Shown: positions 1-9,121, counted from the first letter of the stretch. The stretch is DNA of 45,639 nt from Prevotellaceae bacterium (GCA_029218445.1 JAQXRI010000085.1:1-45639); one strand, 5' to 3'. The notes: generated from the sequence alone by a model not told the origin. Translations and numbers: made by a program.

Positions 1-923
1 CGGACGAAGTCGGTGGCGATGACCGAGTTGAGACGCTCCAAAAGGGTCTTGTCGATCATCTTGTTGAGGAATTCCAGGTCGTCCTTGCAATTGTCGAGTG
101 CCCAGCGCACGCAATACTTTATGAAGTCCTCCTCAAGGTCCATCAGGTCGTTGAGGTCGATGAAAGCCACTTCTGGCTCAATCATCCAGAACTCTGCCAA
201 GTGGCGCGGCGTATTGGAGTTTTCGGCGCGGAAGGTAGGACCGAAGGTGTATATCGCTCCCAAGGCTGTTGCGCCCAGTTCGCCCTCAAGCTGTCCGCTG
301 ACGGTGAGTGAGGTCTGCTTGCCGAAGAAGTCGTCATCGTAGATAATCTTGCCTTCTTCGTCCTTCTTCAGGTCGTAGAGGTTCTTTGTCGTCACCTGGA
401 ACATCTGGCCTGCACCCTCGCAGTCGCTCGCTGTGATGAGAGGTGTGTGGAAGTAGAAAAAGCCGTGGTCGTGGAAGTACTGGTGGATGGCGATGGCCAT
501 GTTATGGCGTATGCGCATCACCGCTCCGAACGTGTTGGTGCGTAGGCGCATGTGGGCATGCTGGCGCATATATTCGAAGCTCTGACCCTTCTTCTGCATG
601 GGATAGTCGCTGCCGCAGAGTCCGTAGATTTCTATCTCGCGGCATTGCAGTTCCACAGTCTGGCCGGCTCCCTGGCTCTCCACCAGTTCGCCGTTGACGT
701 TGATACACGAACCGGTGGTAATCTGCTTCAGCATGTCAGCGTCAAACTTGGTAGGGTCAACCACCACCTGAATGTTCTTGATGGTGGAGCCGTCGTTCAG
801 GGCAATGAAATCCACTGCCTTGCTGGAGCGGTGGGTGCGCACCCATCCCCTGACGTTCACCATCTGTCCGTAGTCGGTGCGCTTCAGAGCGTCCACTACC
901 TTCGTTCTCTTTATTGTCTGCAT
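1..923 (-). CDS. asnS: Asparagine--tRNA ligase, C-terminus cut off by the window edge
   Basis: This cytosolic class IIb aminoacyl-tRNA synthetase charges tRNA-Asn with asparagine. About 307 residues are visible, starting at the ATG at 923 ([15 protein letters not shown]). An N-terminal OB-fold anticodon-binding domain (about residues 15-100, with [12 protein letters not shown]) is followed by the start of the class II catalytic core. Motif 2 is recognisable as [25 protein letters not shown]. The family is about 465 residues long, so roughly the last third lies off the left edge. It is downstream of, and codirectional with, the pseudouridine synthase gene, with 80 bp between them that carry a 14-bp inverted repeat. 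The family assignment is firm, and AsnS rather than AspS is supported by the motif 2 context. Confidence 0.95.
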   Translation of the reverse strand, partial: MQTIKRTKVVDALKRTDYGQMVNVRGWVRTHRSSKAVDFIALNDGSTIKNIQVVVDPTKFDADMLKQITTGSCINVNGELVESQGAGQTVELQCREIEIYGLCGSDYPMQKKGQSFEYMRQHAHMRLRTNTFGAVMRIRHNMAIAIHQYFHDHGFFYFHTPLITASDCEGAGQMFQVTTKNLYDLKKDEEGKIIYDDDFFGKQTSLTVSGQLEGELGATALGAIYTFGPTFRAENSNTPRHLAEFWMIEPEVAFIDLNDLMDLEEDFIKYCVRWALDNCKDDLEFLNKMIDKTLLERLNSVIATDFV

Positions 924-959
924 TGTTTTTTCTTACTTATTCAAGTTTTTATCAATTCT

Positions 960-995
960 AAGAAGTTAAAGAAGTAAGGGATTCTTTAACTTCTT
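960..995. repeat. 14-bp perfect inverted repeat between asnS and the pseudouridine synthase gene
   Basis: AAGAAGTTAAAGAA (960-973) is the exact reverse complement of 982-995, with an 8-nt loop. No T-run follows on the minus strand, so it is not a textbook terminator. It belongs to the GTTAAAG-type intergenic repeats that recur in this window. Confidence 0.75.
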
Positions 996-1003
996 AAACT
1001 TCT

Positions 1004-2386
1004 TTATTCGTAAGCCCCCATTCTCAGGCGGTCCACTTCTTCCTCGGTGAGATAGCGCCAGTCGCCGCGGCGCAGGTTTTTCTTAGTGAGTCCTGCAAAC
1101 TGCACACGGTCGAGCTTGGTGACGCGATAGCCGAGGCTTTCGAAGATGCGGCGCACGATACGGTTCTTGCCGCTGTGGATTTCGATTCCCACCTGCTTCT
1201 TGTCATTGGCGTCGGCATATTCGCATGCGTCGGCCTGGATGGCACCATCCTCGAGTTCGATGCCGTCGCGTATCTGCTGTATGTCATGAGCAGTGACGTT
1301 CTTGTCGAGATATACGTGGTAGATTTTCTTCTTGAGGAATTTGGGGTGTGTCAGCTTCGATGCCATGTCTCCGTCGTTGGTGAGCAGAAGTACGCCGGTG
1401 GTGTTGCGGTCGAGTCGGCCCACCGGGTAGATGCGCTCCCTGCATGCACCCTTCACGAGGTCCATCACGGTCTTGCGCTGTTGCGGGTCGTCGCTGGTCG
1501 TGACATAGTCCTTTGGCTTGTTGAGAAGCACATACACCTTCTTCTCGATGGTCACTGGCTGGTCGTGGAATCTTACCTCGTCAGTGCGGAGCACCTTGGT
1601 GCCGAGTTCGGTGATGACCTCGCCGTTCACCTTGATTACGCCGGCCTGTATGTACTCGTCGGCCTCGCGACGGCTGCACACACCTGCATTGGCAAGATAC
1701 TTGTTGAGACGTATCGGCTCATTGGGATCATAGTTTTCCTCTTTGTATTCTATACGTTTCTTCATGCTGTACTTAGCATTCGGGTCATAGCCGGGAGTGT
1801 GCTGGCGATAGCCGCCCTTGCCGCCGCGACCGGGCTTGCCGTAGCCGCCCTGCTGTCCGTAGCCGGGCTTGCCGTAGCCGCCGCGTCCGGGCTTGCCGTA
1901 GCCGCCCTGCTGGCCATAACCGCCCTGCTGTCCGTAGGCCGGTTTGCCGTAGCCGCGTGGCTGGTAGCCACCTTCGCCCTGCTGTCCGTAGGCGGGCTTG
2001 CCGTAGCCGCCCTGCTGTCCGTAGGCTGGTTTGCCATAGCCGCCCTGCTGCTGTCCGTAGCCACCCTTGTTGTAGCCACCTTTGTTGTAGCCACCCTTGT
2101 TGTATGCTGGTTTGCCGTAGCCGCCGCGTTGCTGTCCGCCGGCATTATAGCCGCCTTCGCCTCCGGCGTTATATCTTGGACGATAGGATGGGCGCTGGGG
2201 AGCGCCGTTTTGCAGTCCTGAACCGAATCCCTCCGGTCTGAAACCGCCCTCGTCGTTGTTGCTGTTTCTGTCGAATGATGCCGGGCGTGCAGCCGGGCGT
2301 CCAGTGCTGATTCTTGGACGTGGTGAGCGTCCTGGAGCGCGATAACCTCCTTGGTAGCCTCCTTCTTTCTTCTCGTTCTCTTCCAT
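1004..2386 (-). CDS. rRNA pseudouridine synthase (RsuA/RluB family) with Gly/Tyr-rich N-terminal extension
   Basis: This enzyme isomerises a uridine in rRNA to pseudouridine. The 460-residue product has two parts. Residues about 1-200 are low complexity with many repeats of the type [11 protein letters not shown], rich in Gly, Tyr, Gln, Lys and Arg. Residues about 220-460 form the enzyme: an S4 RNA-binding domain ([20 protein letters not shown]) followed by the catalytic core with [17 protein letters not shown], where D326 is the expected catalytic aspartate. RsuA-type enzymes are usually 230-300 residues, so the extension is extra. The tail is basic and aromatic, which suggests RNA or ribosome binding (inference). 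Which rRNA position is modified cannot be read from the sequence. The start is the only ATG that precedes the whole repeat region. Confidence 0.92.
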   Translation of the reverse strand: MEENEKKEGGYQGGYRAPGRSPRPRISTGRPAARPASFDRNSNNDEGGFRPEGFGSGLQNGAPQRPSYRPRYNAGGEGGYNAGGQQRGGYGKPAYNKGGYNKGGYNKGGYGQQQGGYGKPAYGQQGGYGKPAYGQQGEGGYQPRGYGKPAYGQQGGYGQQGGYGKPGRGGYGKPGYGQQGGYGKPGRGGKGGYRQHTPGYDPNAKYSMKKRIEYKEENYDPNEPIRLNKYLANAGVCSRREADEYIQAGVIKVNGEVITELGTKVLRTDEVRFHDQPVTIEKKVYVLLNKPKDYVTTSDDPQQRKTVMDLVKGACRERIYPVGRLDRNTTGVLLLTNDGDMASKLTHPKFLKKKIYHVYLDKNVTAHDIQQIRDGIELEDGAIQADACEYADANDKKQVGIEIHSGKNRIVRRIFESLGYRVTKLDRVQFAGLTKKNLRRGDWRYLTEEEVDRLRMGAYE

Positions 2387-2404
2387 AATAATAGTTTTTT
2401 AAAT

Positions 2405-2436
2405 GCTTGACTTCGTCAAACTTCGTCTCTTTAATT
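2405..2436 (-). repeat. Dispersed intergenic repeat, copy 1
   Basis: Read on the minus strand it begins AATTAAAGAGACGAAGTTTG. The first 30 nt match 36270-36299 on the plus strand at 27 positions. It lies in the 80-bp gap between ansA and the pseudouridine synthase gene, in AT-rich, TTTAATTT-rich surroundings. Confidence 0.6.
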
Positions 2437-2466
2437 TTTTAATTTTTAATTCTTTATTTTTTTAAT

Positions 2467-3501
2467 TTAGATACTAATCTCCCCTCTTATGCTTCTCGTC
2501 ATGTAGTTCTTCACTTGATGCCAGTCGCTGTAAATGCCTTGCAGATACATCAGCTTGGTCACGGCGCTTTCAACAGTGCTGTCGTGTCCGCTCAGCACTC
2601 CGGCCTCCTTCAGTTGGTAGCCTGTGTCGTAGCGGCCCATCTCCACGCTGCCTGCCATACATTGGCTGATGTTCACTATTATCTTGCCTTGCGAGGTGGC
2701 TTCCTTCAGGGCCTGCGTGAGCCACGGATATTGAGGGGCGTTGCCGCTGCCGTATGTGCGCATCACTATCGCCCTCAGCTTGGGACTGGTGATGACATGG
2801 CGCACAAGGCTCTCCTGAATGCCGGGGAACACGGTGAACACAATGACACTCGGGTCGAGGGCAAAGCGTGGTTGCATCGTCTTCGAATAGTCGGGCATCA
2901 AGATGCGACTCGTGTGATAGTTGATGTTGACACCCGCATCGGCCAAGTGGCCGTAGTTGAAACTCTCGAAGGCGTTGAAATTGTCGGCGCTCTGCTTTGT
3001 GGTGCGGTTGCCTCGCATAAGGTGACCGTTGAAGTAAATGCACACCTCGGGCACAATTGCCTTGCCATCCTGATACTTGGCCGAGGCAATCTCGATGCTC
3101 GTAATGACGTTTTCCTTGCCGTCGGTTCGCAACTGTCCTATTGGCAGCTGACTGCCAGTGAGTATCACGGGCTTGGTCAGATTTTCAAGCATGTAGCTCA
3201 AGGCCGACGCAGTGTAGGCCATGGTGTCGGTGCCGTGGAGTATCACGAAGCCGTCGTAGCTGTTGTAGTTGTTGGCTATCACATGGGCAATGTCTATCCA
3301 TCGTTCGGGCGACATGTCACTGCTGTCGATAGGTGGGTTAAACTGATAGGTATTGATTTCGGTCGGTACCTGTTGCAGTTCAGGCACATTGTTCAGAAGC
3401 GTCTCGAAGTTAAACGGTTCGAGCGCTCCTGTGCGTGGATTTCGGTTCATGCCGATGGTTCCACCAGTGTAGATAAGTAATACTTTATTAGTGTACGTCA
3501 T
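2467..3501 (-). CDS. ansA: L-asparaginase, type I
   Basis: This enzyme hydrolyses L-asparagine to aspartate and ammonia. The 344-residue length fits cytoplasmic type I asparaginases, and no signal peptide is present. Both family signatures are visible: YTGGTIGMN near residues 11-19 with the nucleophilic Thr15, and HGTDTMAYTASAL with the catalytic G90-T91-D92 region. It is codirectional with the pseudouridine synthase gene and asnS, so two asparagine-using enzymes sit within 3.5 kb. A shared operon is possible, but the 80-bp AT-rich gap leaves this open. Confidence 0.93.
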   Translation of the reverse strand: MTYTNKVLLIYTGGTIGMNRNPRTGALEPFNFETLLNNVPELQQVPTEINTYQFNPPIDSSDMSPERWIDIAHVIANNYNSYDGFVILHGTDTMAYTASALSYMLENLTKPVILTGSQLPIGQLRTDGKENVITSIEIASAKYQDGKAIVPEVCIYFNGHLMRGNRTTKQSADNFNAFESFNYGHLADAGVNINYHTSRILMPDYSKTMQPRFALDPSVIVFTVFPGIQESLVRHVITSPKLRAIVMRTYGSGNAPQYPWLTQALKEATSQGKIIVNISQCMAGSVEMGRYDTGYQLKEAGVLSGHDSTVESAVTKLMYLQGIYSDWHQVKNYMTRSIRGEISI

Positions 3502-3537
3502 CGTTTACGTAAATTTTAGGTGCAAAAATAAGTAAAA

Positions 3538-3571
3538 TTTGCGAGATAAAAGAATTATTTTTGTATTTTTG
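3538..3571 (+). promoter_or_regulatory. Bacteroidetes-type promoter of uxaC
   Basis: A TTTG -33 element (3538-3541), a 22-nt spacer and TATTTTTG (3564-3571) match the TAnnTTTG -7 box. The start codon follows about 55 nt downstream. The spacer is slightly long for the consensus. Confidence 0.55.
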
Positions 3572-3629
3572 CATCAGAATTTCTTATTTGACACATATTA
3601 TCAATAAATAAAAAGCAAATAGACTAATT

Positions 3630-5030
3630 ATGAAGCAATTCAACGACGAAAACTTCCTGCTTGAAACCGAAGTTGCGCAGGACCTGTTCCATAACCATGC
3701 GGCCAAGATGCCGATTATCGACTACCACTGCCACCTCATTCCTGAAATGGTGGCTACCGACCACAAGTTTAAGTCAATCACCGAGCTGTGGCTGGGCGGC
3801 GACCACTACAAGTGGCGTGCCATGCGTACTAATGGCGTTGACGAGCGTTACTGCACTGGCAAGGACACCTCTGACTGGGAGAAGTTTGAGAAGTGGGCGG
3901 AGACAGTGCCTTACACCTTCCGCAACCCACTCTACCACTGGACACACCTTGAGCTGAAGACAGCATTCGGCATTACAAAGCAGCTATCGCCAAAGACTGC
4001 ACGCGAGATTTTCGACGAGTGCAACGAGAAGCTGAAGCAGCCTGAGTTCTCGGCTCGCGGCCTGATGCGCCACTACAACGTGGAGTGCGTATGCACAACC
4101 GACGACCCTGTTGACGACCTGCGTTTCCACAAGCAGACACGCGAGAGCGGCTTCGAAATCAAGATGATTCCCGCCTGGCGTCCCGACAAGGCAATGAACA
4201 TCGAGAAGCCTGAGTTCCCCAAGTATGTTGAGCAGCTGAGCGAGGTTTCTGGTGTAAGCATCAGCTCGTTCAAGGACATGGTCGATGCCCTGCAGCGTCG
4301 CCACGACTTCTTCCACGAGAACGGCTGCCGCCTCTCAGACCACGGCATCGAGGAGTTCTACGACGAGGAGTACACCGACTCGCAGATTGAGACAATATTT
4401 GCGAAGGCTCTCAGCGGACAGCAGCTCTCCGACTTTGAGGTTCGCCAGTTCAAAAACTGCTTCCTCACCGTAATGGCTGAAATGGATGCCGACGCCAACT
4501 GGACACAGCAGTTCCACTACGGAGCAATCCGCGACAACAACACCGCCATGTACAATCAGCTCGGCCCCGACACTGGCTTCGACTCTATCGGAGAGTTCAA
4601 CACCGCCCGTGCCATGAGCCGCTTCCTCAACAAGCTGAACATGAAGGGCAAGCTCACGCGTACCATATTATATACGCTCAACCCATGTGCCAACGAGGTA
4701 ATTGCCACTATGCTTGGCAACTTCCAAGGTGGCGAGCCCGGAAAGATTCAGTTTGGTTCAGGTTGGTGGTTCAACGACCAGCTCGACGGCATGACCCGTC
4801 AGATGAATGCCCTTTCGGTTCTCGGTCTGTTGAGCCGTTTCGTAGGTATGCTCACCGACTCACGTTCGTTCCTGAGCTATCCACGTCACGAGTATTTCCG
4901 TCGCTTGCTGTGCAACATCCTTGGCAACGACGTAGAAAAGGGCTTGCTGCCAAACGACAATGAGATACTTTCGCGCATGGTTGAGGACATTTCCTACAAC
5001 AATGCCCGTCGTTACTTCAAGTTCTATTAA
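3630..5030 (+). CDS. uxaC: Glucuronate isomerase (uronate isomerase)
   Basis: This enzyme interconverts D-glucuronate and D-fructuronate, or D-galacturonate and D-tagaturonate, at the first step of hexuronate breakdown. The 466-residue length is normal. The family N-terminus is clear: FHNHAAKMPIIDYHCHLIPE, with the HxH metal site of the amidohydrolase superfamily, followed by FKSITELWLGGDHYKWRAMR. The C-terminal SYPRHEYFRRLLCNILG block is also typical. It stands alone here, without uxaB, uxuA or kdg genes. Its own promoter and a strong downstream hairpin suggest a single-gene transcript. The substrate is probably pectin- or xylan-derived uronate (inference). Confidence 0.96.
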   Translation: MKQFNDENFLLETEVAQDLFHNHAAKMPIIDYHCHLIPEMVATDHKFKSITELWLGGDHYKWRAMRTNGVDERYCTGKDTSDWEKFEKWAETVPYTFRNPLYHWTHLELKTAFGITKQLSPKTAREIFDECNEKLKQPEFSARGLMRHYNVECVCTTDDPVDDLRFHKQTRESGFEIKMIPAWRPDKAMNIEKPEFPKYVEQLSEVSGVSISSFKDMVDALQRRHDFFHENGCRLSDHGIEEFYDEEYTDSQIETIFAKALSGQQLSDFEVRQFKNCFLTVMAEMDADANWTQQFHYGAIRDNNTAMYNQLGPDTGFDSIGEFNTARAMSRFLNKLNMKGKLTRTILYTLNPCANEVIATMLGNFQGGEPGKIQFGSGWWFNDQLDGMTRQMNALSVLGLLSRFVGMLTDSRSFLSYPRHEYFRRLLCNILGNDVEKGLLPNDNEILSRMVEDISYNNARRYFKFY

Positions 5031-5049
5031 TAACTCAACTTTCCCGCCT

Positions 5050-5102
5050 TTTAATGTAGTTGAATATCGAGCGGCAATTGCTGGATATTCAACTACATTA
5101 AA
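5050..5102. terminator. 19-bp perfect hairpin downstream of uxaC
   Basis: TTTAATGTAGTTGAATATC (5050-5068) is exactly complementary to 5084-5102, with a 15-nt loop. It starts 20 nt after the uxaC stop. No U-run follows, so it may be a 3'-end stabiliser or a non-canonical terminator rather than a classic intrinsic one. Confidence 0.55.
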
Positions 5103-5264
5103 GTGTGAGAAAATTCAGCAAGATGATAAATGAATAAATGATTAGGAGAACTCCAGCAAGGACTTGCACGAAATTTGCAAGGAATTGGCGGCAACACACA
5201 ACAAATTAGGTTTAGTTGCAACAAACTAACAAAACCGAAAAACCTTGAAAACCGCCTATTATAG

Positions 5265-5352
5265 CGGAAAGAAGGGGATTCGAACCCCTGTGGCGGTTTT
5301 GCCGCCAACACGCTTTCCAGGCGTGCCTCTTCAACCACTCGAGCACCTTTCC
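5265..5352 (-). tRNA. tRNA-Ser(GGA)
   Basis: On the minus strand an 88-nt cloverleaf can be folded. The acceptor stem is GGAAAGG with TCTTTCC (one G-T pair) and the discriminator base is G. The anticodon stem is CACGC/GCGTG with loop CTGGAAA, giving anticodon GGA, which reads UCC and UCU. A long variable arm (TTGGCGGCAAAACCGCCA) marks a class II tRNA, and the T-loop GGTTCGAATCC is intact. CCA is not encoded. The gene lies in the 479-bp gap between uxaC and the DUF1846 gene. Apart from the uxaC hairpin, nothing else is seen in that gap. Confidence 0.96.
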
Positions 5353-5480
5353 TCGTTTTTGCGGGTGCAAAGGTAGCATTATATTTCCGTAAAACAAGCA
5401 TTTGAGGGCAGATTTTAATTTTTTTTTCGTCTTTTGGGTTGTTTTTTCCATAAAATGAACGATAATCGGGAAAAATTGTG

Positions 5481-5489
5481 TAAGTTTGC
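5481..5489 (+). promoter_or_regulatory. -7 promoter element of the DUF1846 gene
   Basis: TAAGTTTGC fits TAnnTTTGC. Transcription would begin around 5494-5496, only about 15 nt before the ATG at 5510. This excludes the in-frame ATG at 5486 as the start. No convincing -33 box is seen. Confidence 0.5.
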
Positions 5490-5509
5490 AGAAATTTTGC
5501 AATAACACA

Positions 5510-6973
5510 ATGAAAATAGGATTCGACAACGAGAAGTATCAGAGCATACAGTCTGAACACATCAAGGAGAGAATATCGCAGTTTGACGGCAAGTTGTATC
5601 TTGAACTTGGCGGAAAGCTATTCGACGACCATCATGCCAGTCGCGTGTTGCCGGGTTTTCAGCCCGACAGCAAGTTGAGAATGTTTCAGAAACTGAGCGA
5701 CAGCATAGAAATTGTAATAGTGATAAGTGCGGCCGACATCGAGAAAAACAAGAAGAGGGCCGACCTCGGGATAACCTACGATGAAGACGTGCTGCGACTG
5801 AGGGGAGAGTTTCAAAACCGTGGCTTCATGGTAGGCTCGGTGGTCATAACCCACTACAACGGCCAGCCGGCGGCGATAGCCTTCAAGCAGCGCTTGGAGA
5901 GAGACGGAATAAAGACCTACTGCCACTACATCATTGAAGGTTATCCACACGACGTGGCTCTTATTGCATCGGACGAGGGATTCGGCCAAAACGACTATGT
6001 AGAAACCGAACGGCCTTTAGTGATTGTCACGGCTCCCGGCCCAGGAAGCGGCAAGATGGCCGTATGCCTCAGCCAGCTATACAACGAAAACAAGCGTGGC
6101 GTGAGGGCTGGATATGCCAAGTTTGAAACCTTCCCCGTGTGGAACCTGCCGCTGAAACATCCCGTGAACATTGCCTACGAGGCCGCCACTGCCGACCTGA
6201 ACGACGTGAACATGATTGACCCGTTCCACTTGGAGGCCTACAACAAGATTGCCGTAAACTACAATCGCGACATAGAGATATACCCTGTGCTGAACGCGCT
6301 GTTTGAAGGCATCTACGGCACCAACCCCTACAAGTCGCCTACCGACATGGGAGTGAACATGGTGGGATTCTGCATCAGCGACGACGAGGTGTGCTGCGAA
6401 GCGTCGAAGAACGAGATAATCAGACGCTACTATGACGCTACGAACAAGATGGCACGAGGAGCATGCAACGAGGCAGAGATAGGCAAAATACAGATGCTGT
6501 TCAACCAGGCAAAGATTTCTACGTCATTCCGCCGCACCACTACGGCTGCAAAGCAGTGCCTGAAACGCACGGGACACACATCGTCGGCCATAGAGCTTGA
6601 AGACGGAACGATAGTGACGGCACATTCGAGCAATCTGTTAGGCTGCAGTGCAGCCCTGCTGCTCAACGTGACGAAGCATCTTGCGGGCATCGACCATGAG
6701 AAGAACCTCATACCTCAGTCGATGATTGAACCTATACAATATACAAAAATCAACTACCTTGGCGGACACAACCCAAGGCTGCACACCGACGAGGTGCTGG
6801 TGGCGCTGTCGGTACTGTCGGAGAACGACGACAACTGCCGTCGTGCCCTTGAGCAACTGCCGAAACTGCGCGGCTGTCAGGTGCATTGCACTGTGATGCT
6901 GAGCGAAGTTGACCAGAAGATTTTCAAAAAGTTAGGTGTAAATCTGACGTGCGAGCCGGTATTGAAGAAATAA
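5510..6973 (+). CDS. DUF1846 (UPF0371) family protein
   Basis: This is a 487-residue cytosolic protein of the DUF1846/UPF0371 family. The family is widespread in Firmicutes and Bacteroidetes, and its biochemical role is not established to my knowledge. The start MKIGFDNEKYQSIQSEHIKER is typical, followed by FDGKLYLELGGKLFDDHHASRVLPGF. A glycine-rich TAPGPGSGKMAVCLSQLY segment around residues 180-200 suggests a nucleotide or phosphate-binding loop. The GHTSSAIELEDGTIVTAHSS and NYLGGHNPRLHTDEVL blocks are also family hallmarks. The first ATG at 5486 lies inside the promoter -7 box, so 5510 is preferred. The gene stands alone between the tRNA and the permease gene. Confidence 0.9.
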   Translation: MKIGFDNEKYQSIQSEHIKERISQFDGKLYLELGGKLFDDHHASRVLPGFQPDSKLRMFQKLSDSIEIVIVISAADIEKNKKRADLGITYDEDVLRLRGEFQNRGFMVGSVVITHYNGQPAAIAFKQRLERDGIKTYCHYIIEGYPHDVALIASDEGFGQNDYVETERPLVIVTAPGPGSGKMAVCLSQLYNENKRGVRAGYAKFETFPVWNLPLKHPVNIAYEAATADLNDVNMIDPFHLEAYNKIAVNYNRDIEIYPVLNALFEGIYGTNPYKSPTDMGVNMVGFCISDDEVCCEASKNEIIRRYYDATNKMARGACNEAEIGKIQMLFNQAKISTSFRRTTTAAKQCLKRTGHTSSAIELEDGTIVTAHSSNLLGCSAALLLNVTKHLAGIDHEKNLIPQSMIEPIQYTKINYLGGHNPRLHTDEVLVALSVLSENDDNCRRALEQLPKLRGCQVHCTVMLSEVDQKIFKKLGVNLTCEPVLKK

Positions 6974-6984
6974 GGAGAAATTTT

Positions 6985-7030
6985 AGGAGTTAATTCAGGA
7001 GTTAAGGAGTTAACTACTGAATTAACTCCT
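6985..7030 (+). terminator. 14-bp hairpin after the DUF1846 gene
   Basis: AGGAGTTAATTCAG (6985-6998) pairs perfectly with 7017-7030. The loop holds two more GAGTTAA copies. It starts 11 nt past the stop codon. No U-run follows, so its terminator role is inferred from position. The same GGAGTTAA motif builds the array at 37238-37428. Confidence 0.55.
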
Positions 7031-7099
7031 CAACTCTCAAAATAATCCGAAAAGAACTTAAAAGGTGGAAAATAATTAGGCATTGCCACTTTTATTCGC

Positions 7100-7107
7100 T
7101 ATATTTG
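7100..7107 (+). promoter_or_regulatory. -7 promoter element of the SLC13 permease gene
   Basis: TATATTTG, followed by C, matches TAnnTTTGC 51 nt before the ATG at 7158. The in-frame ATG at 7083 lies upstream of it and would not be transcribed from this promoter. A clear -33 box is not seen. Confidence 0.5.
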
Positions 7108-7157
7108 CAAAAAACATTTTCTGTACATTTATTATTATCAATAAACACCTTCAAAGC

Positions 7158-8981
7158 ATGATACTGACAATTATTGTTCTGATAGCGACAGTGGCAATGT
7201 TCATAATAGGCAAAATAAGGGCCGACATAGTGGCTCTGTGCGCACTTACCATACTTATTCTGTGCGGAATACTGTCGCCTACAGAAGCACTTGCCGGATT
7301 CTCCAATCCTGTAGTGATAATGATGGTGGGCCTGTTTGTAGTTGGTGGTGCCATACTACAGACAGGACTGGCCAAGGCGGCAAGCCACAGGATAATGAGT
7401 TTAGCGGGCAACAACGACACTCTGATGTTTCTGCTCGTGGTGGTGGTGACGGCCGTAATAGGAGCCTTTGTGAGCAACACAGGCACCGTGGCCCTGATGA
7501 TGCCCATAATAGTATCGATGGCCATGGAAAGCCGCAAGAGCCCTTCACGACTGCTGATGCCGTTGGCCTTTGCCAGCAGCATGGGAGGAATGCTGACGCT
7601 CATAGGTACTCCACCCAACCTCGTTATCGACGAGACACTGCGCGAGCACGGACACGAGGGACTTTCGTTCTTTTCGTTCTTCCCCGTGGGCATCATCTGC
7701 CTTGCCGTGGGCATACTGGTAATGCTGCCACTGAGCAAGTTGCTGGTAAAGAAGAGTACGGGCGAAGGACGCAAGCGTGAAAAGTCGCTCGAAGAACTCG
7801 TGGAGGAATATCGCCTTGACAACAATGTCGAAGCGTTTCGCGTTGATGCCCGCAGCTGCATTGTGGGCAGGACTGTGGCGCAACTCAACCTGCGTGCCGA
7901 ACACGACATCTCGATAATGGAAATACGCAACGAGACATCGCGCCACAGGGGCTTGATAAAAAACATTACGCAGTCGTTGCCTACACAGGACAGAGTAATC
8001 GCCGCCGGCGACATCCTCTATCTGCAAGGCCCCAAAGAAAGGATAGCCCGCTATGCGTCGGAAGCATGCCTGAAAAGGCAGGAAGCCACGACCATCGACT
8101 TCTACGACATTGGCATAGCCGAGATTGTCGTAATGCCCGAATCGCGCCTTGTGGGGCAGATGCTCAGGGAGTCGCGCCTACGTGAACAATACCAGATAAA
8201 TGTATTAGGAGTGAAGCGCAGCCACGACTACATAACAGAAAGTCTGCCCGAAGTGAAGCTGAAAGTAGGCGACACGCTGCTGATACAAGGCCAATGGGAA
8301 AACATATCGAAGATTGACTCAGAAGAAGAAGACTGGCTGCTGCTGGGACAGCCCAAGGCAATGGCCGAAAAGGTGACCCTGACCTACAAGGCTCCGCTGG
8401 CGGCACTCATCATGCTTGTGATGATAGCCGTGATGGTGTTCGACTTCATACCCGTGGCTCCGGTAACGGCAGTCATTGCCGCCGGACTGCTGATGGTGGT
8501 GTCGGGATGCTTCCGCAGCGTTGACGCCGCCTACAAAACCATCAATTGGGAGAGCATAGTGCTGATTGCCGCCATGATGCCAATGGCCACTGCACTCGAA
8601 AAGACCGGCGTGTCGGCAATGGTAAGCCATGGCCTTGTGGCCGCACTTGGCGGCATAGGACCCATGGCCCTGCTCTGCGGCATTTACTTCACCACGTCGC
8701 TGCTTACAATGTTCATAAGCAACACGGCCACGGCAGTGCTTATGGCCCCTATAGCCATGAGTGCAGCCACAGAATTGGGCGTCAGCCCGTTGGCCTTCCT
8801 CTTTGCCGTTACACTTGGCGCCAGCATGTGCTTTGCCTCGCCATTCTCCACTCCGCCCAATGCGTTGGTGATGCAGGCAGGCGGCTACACCTTCGGCGAC
8901 TACGTGAAGGTTGGCCTGCCGCTGCAGATTATCATGGGCATAGTAATGACCCTCGTGCTTCCGCTGCTGTTTGCGTTCTGA
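7158..8981 (+). CDS. SLC13 (DASS) family anion permease with TrkA-C domains
   Basis: This is an inner-membrane transporter of 607 residues, probably sodium-coupled, for sulfate, dicarboxylate or a similar anion. Both symmetric SNT motifs of the family are visible: SNTGTVALMMPI in the first half and SNTATAVLMAPI in the second. Each is paired with a proline-rich motif (GTPPNLVID and SPFSTPPNALVM). Between the two membrane halves, about residues 190-390, lies a soluble region with two TrkA-C-like (RCK_C) repeats, as in many bacterial SLC13 proteins. These domains may bind a regulatory ligand. The chosen start MILTIIVLIATVAMFIIGK begins directly with the first membrane segment. The substrate cannot be deduced. 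Confidence 0.88.
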   Translation: MILTIIVLIATVAMFIIGKIRADIVALCALTILILCGILSPTEALAGFSNPVVIMMVGLFVVGGAILQTGLAKAASHRIMSLAGNNDTLMFLLVVVVTAVIGAFVSNTGTVALMMPIIVSMAMESRKSPSRLLMPLAFASSMGGMLTLIGTPPNLVIDETLREHGHEGLSFFSFFPVGIICLAVGILVMLPLSKLLVKKSTGEGRKREKSLEELVEEYRLDNNVEAFRVDARSCIVGRTVAQLNLRAEHDISIMEIRNETSRHRGLIKNITQSLPTQDRVIAAGDILYLQGPKERIARYASEACLKRQEATTIDFYDIGIAEIVVMPESRLVGQMLRESRLREQYQINVLGVKRSHDYITESLPEVKLKVGDTLLIQGQWENISKIDSEEEDWLLLGQPKAMAEKVTLTYKAPLAALIMLVMIAVMVFDFIPVAPVTAVIAAGLLMVVSGCFRSVDAAYKTINWESIVLIAAMMPMATALEKTGVSAMVSHGLVAALGGIGPMALLCGIYFTTSLLTMFISNTATAVLMAPIAMSAATELGVSPLAFLFAVTLGASMCFASPFSTPPNALVMQAGGYTFGDYVKVGLPLQIIMGIVMTLVLPLLFAF

Positions 8982-9026
8982 AAAACAAAATAAACCTAAG
9001 CGCGGGCTATTTTATGCCATTTTTGC

Positions 9027-9057
9027 TTGGTAGTATCAACTTTTATTGTTACTTTTG
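9027..9057 (+). promoter_or_regulatory. Promoter of the exbB operon
   Basis: TTG (9027-9029), a 20-nt spacer and TACTTTTG (9050-9057) fit the Bacteroidetes consensus. The wider sequence resembles the putA promoter at 27269-27300, with TTGG, then AGTAT, then TTGTTACTTTTGC at the same spacing. Confidence 0.65.
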
Positions 9058-9121
9058 CCGACGTTTTTTGAAGTTACATATATAATAAGGAGTAATAGCT
9101 GAACATGAAATTGGTTTTATC

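Noticed and set aside
1175..2221. 348-codon plus-strand open frame
   Set aside because: It is antisense to the repeat-rich pseudouridine synthase gene; its length comes from the repetitive, GC-rich codons, and its sequence is low-complexity Ala/Val/Leu.
5486..5509. Longer N-terminus for the DUF1846 protein
   Set aside because: This ATG lies inside the -7 promoter box, and the family begins at MKIGFDNEKY (5510).
5093..5560. 155-codon minus-strand open frame
   Set aside because: It reads through the tRNA-Ser gene and the promoter of the DUF1846 gene and has no protein-like pattern.
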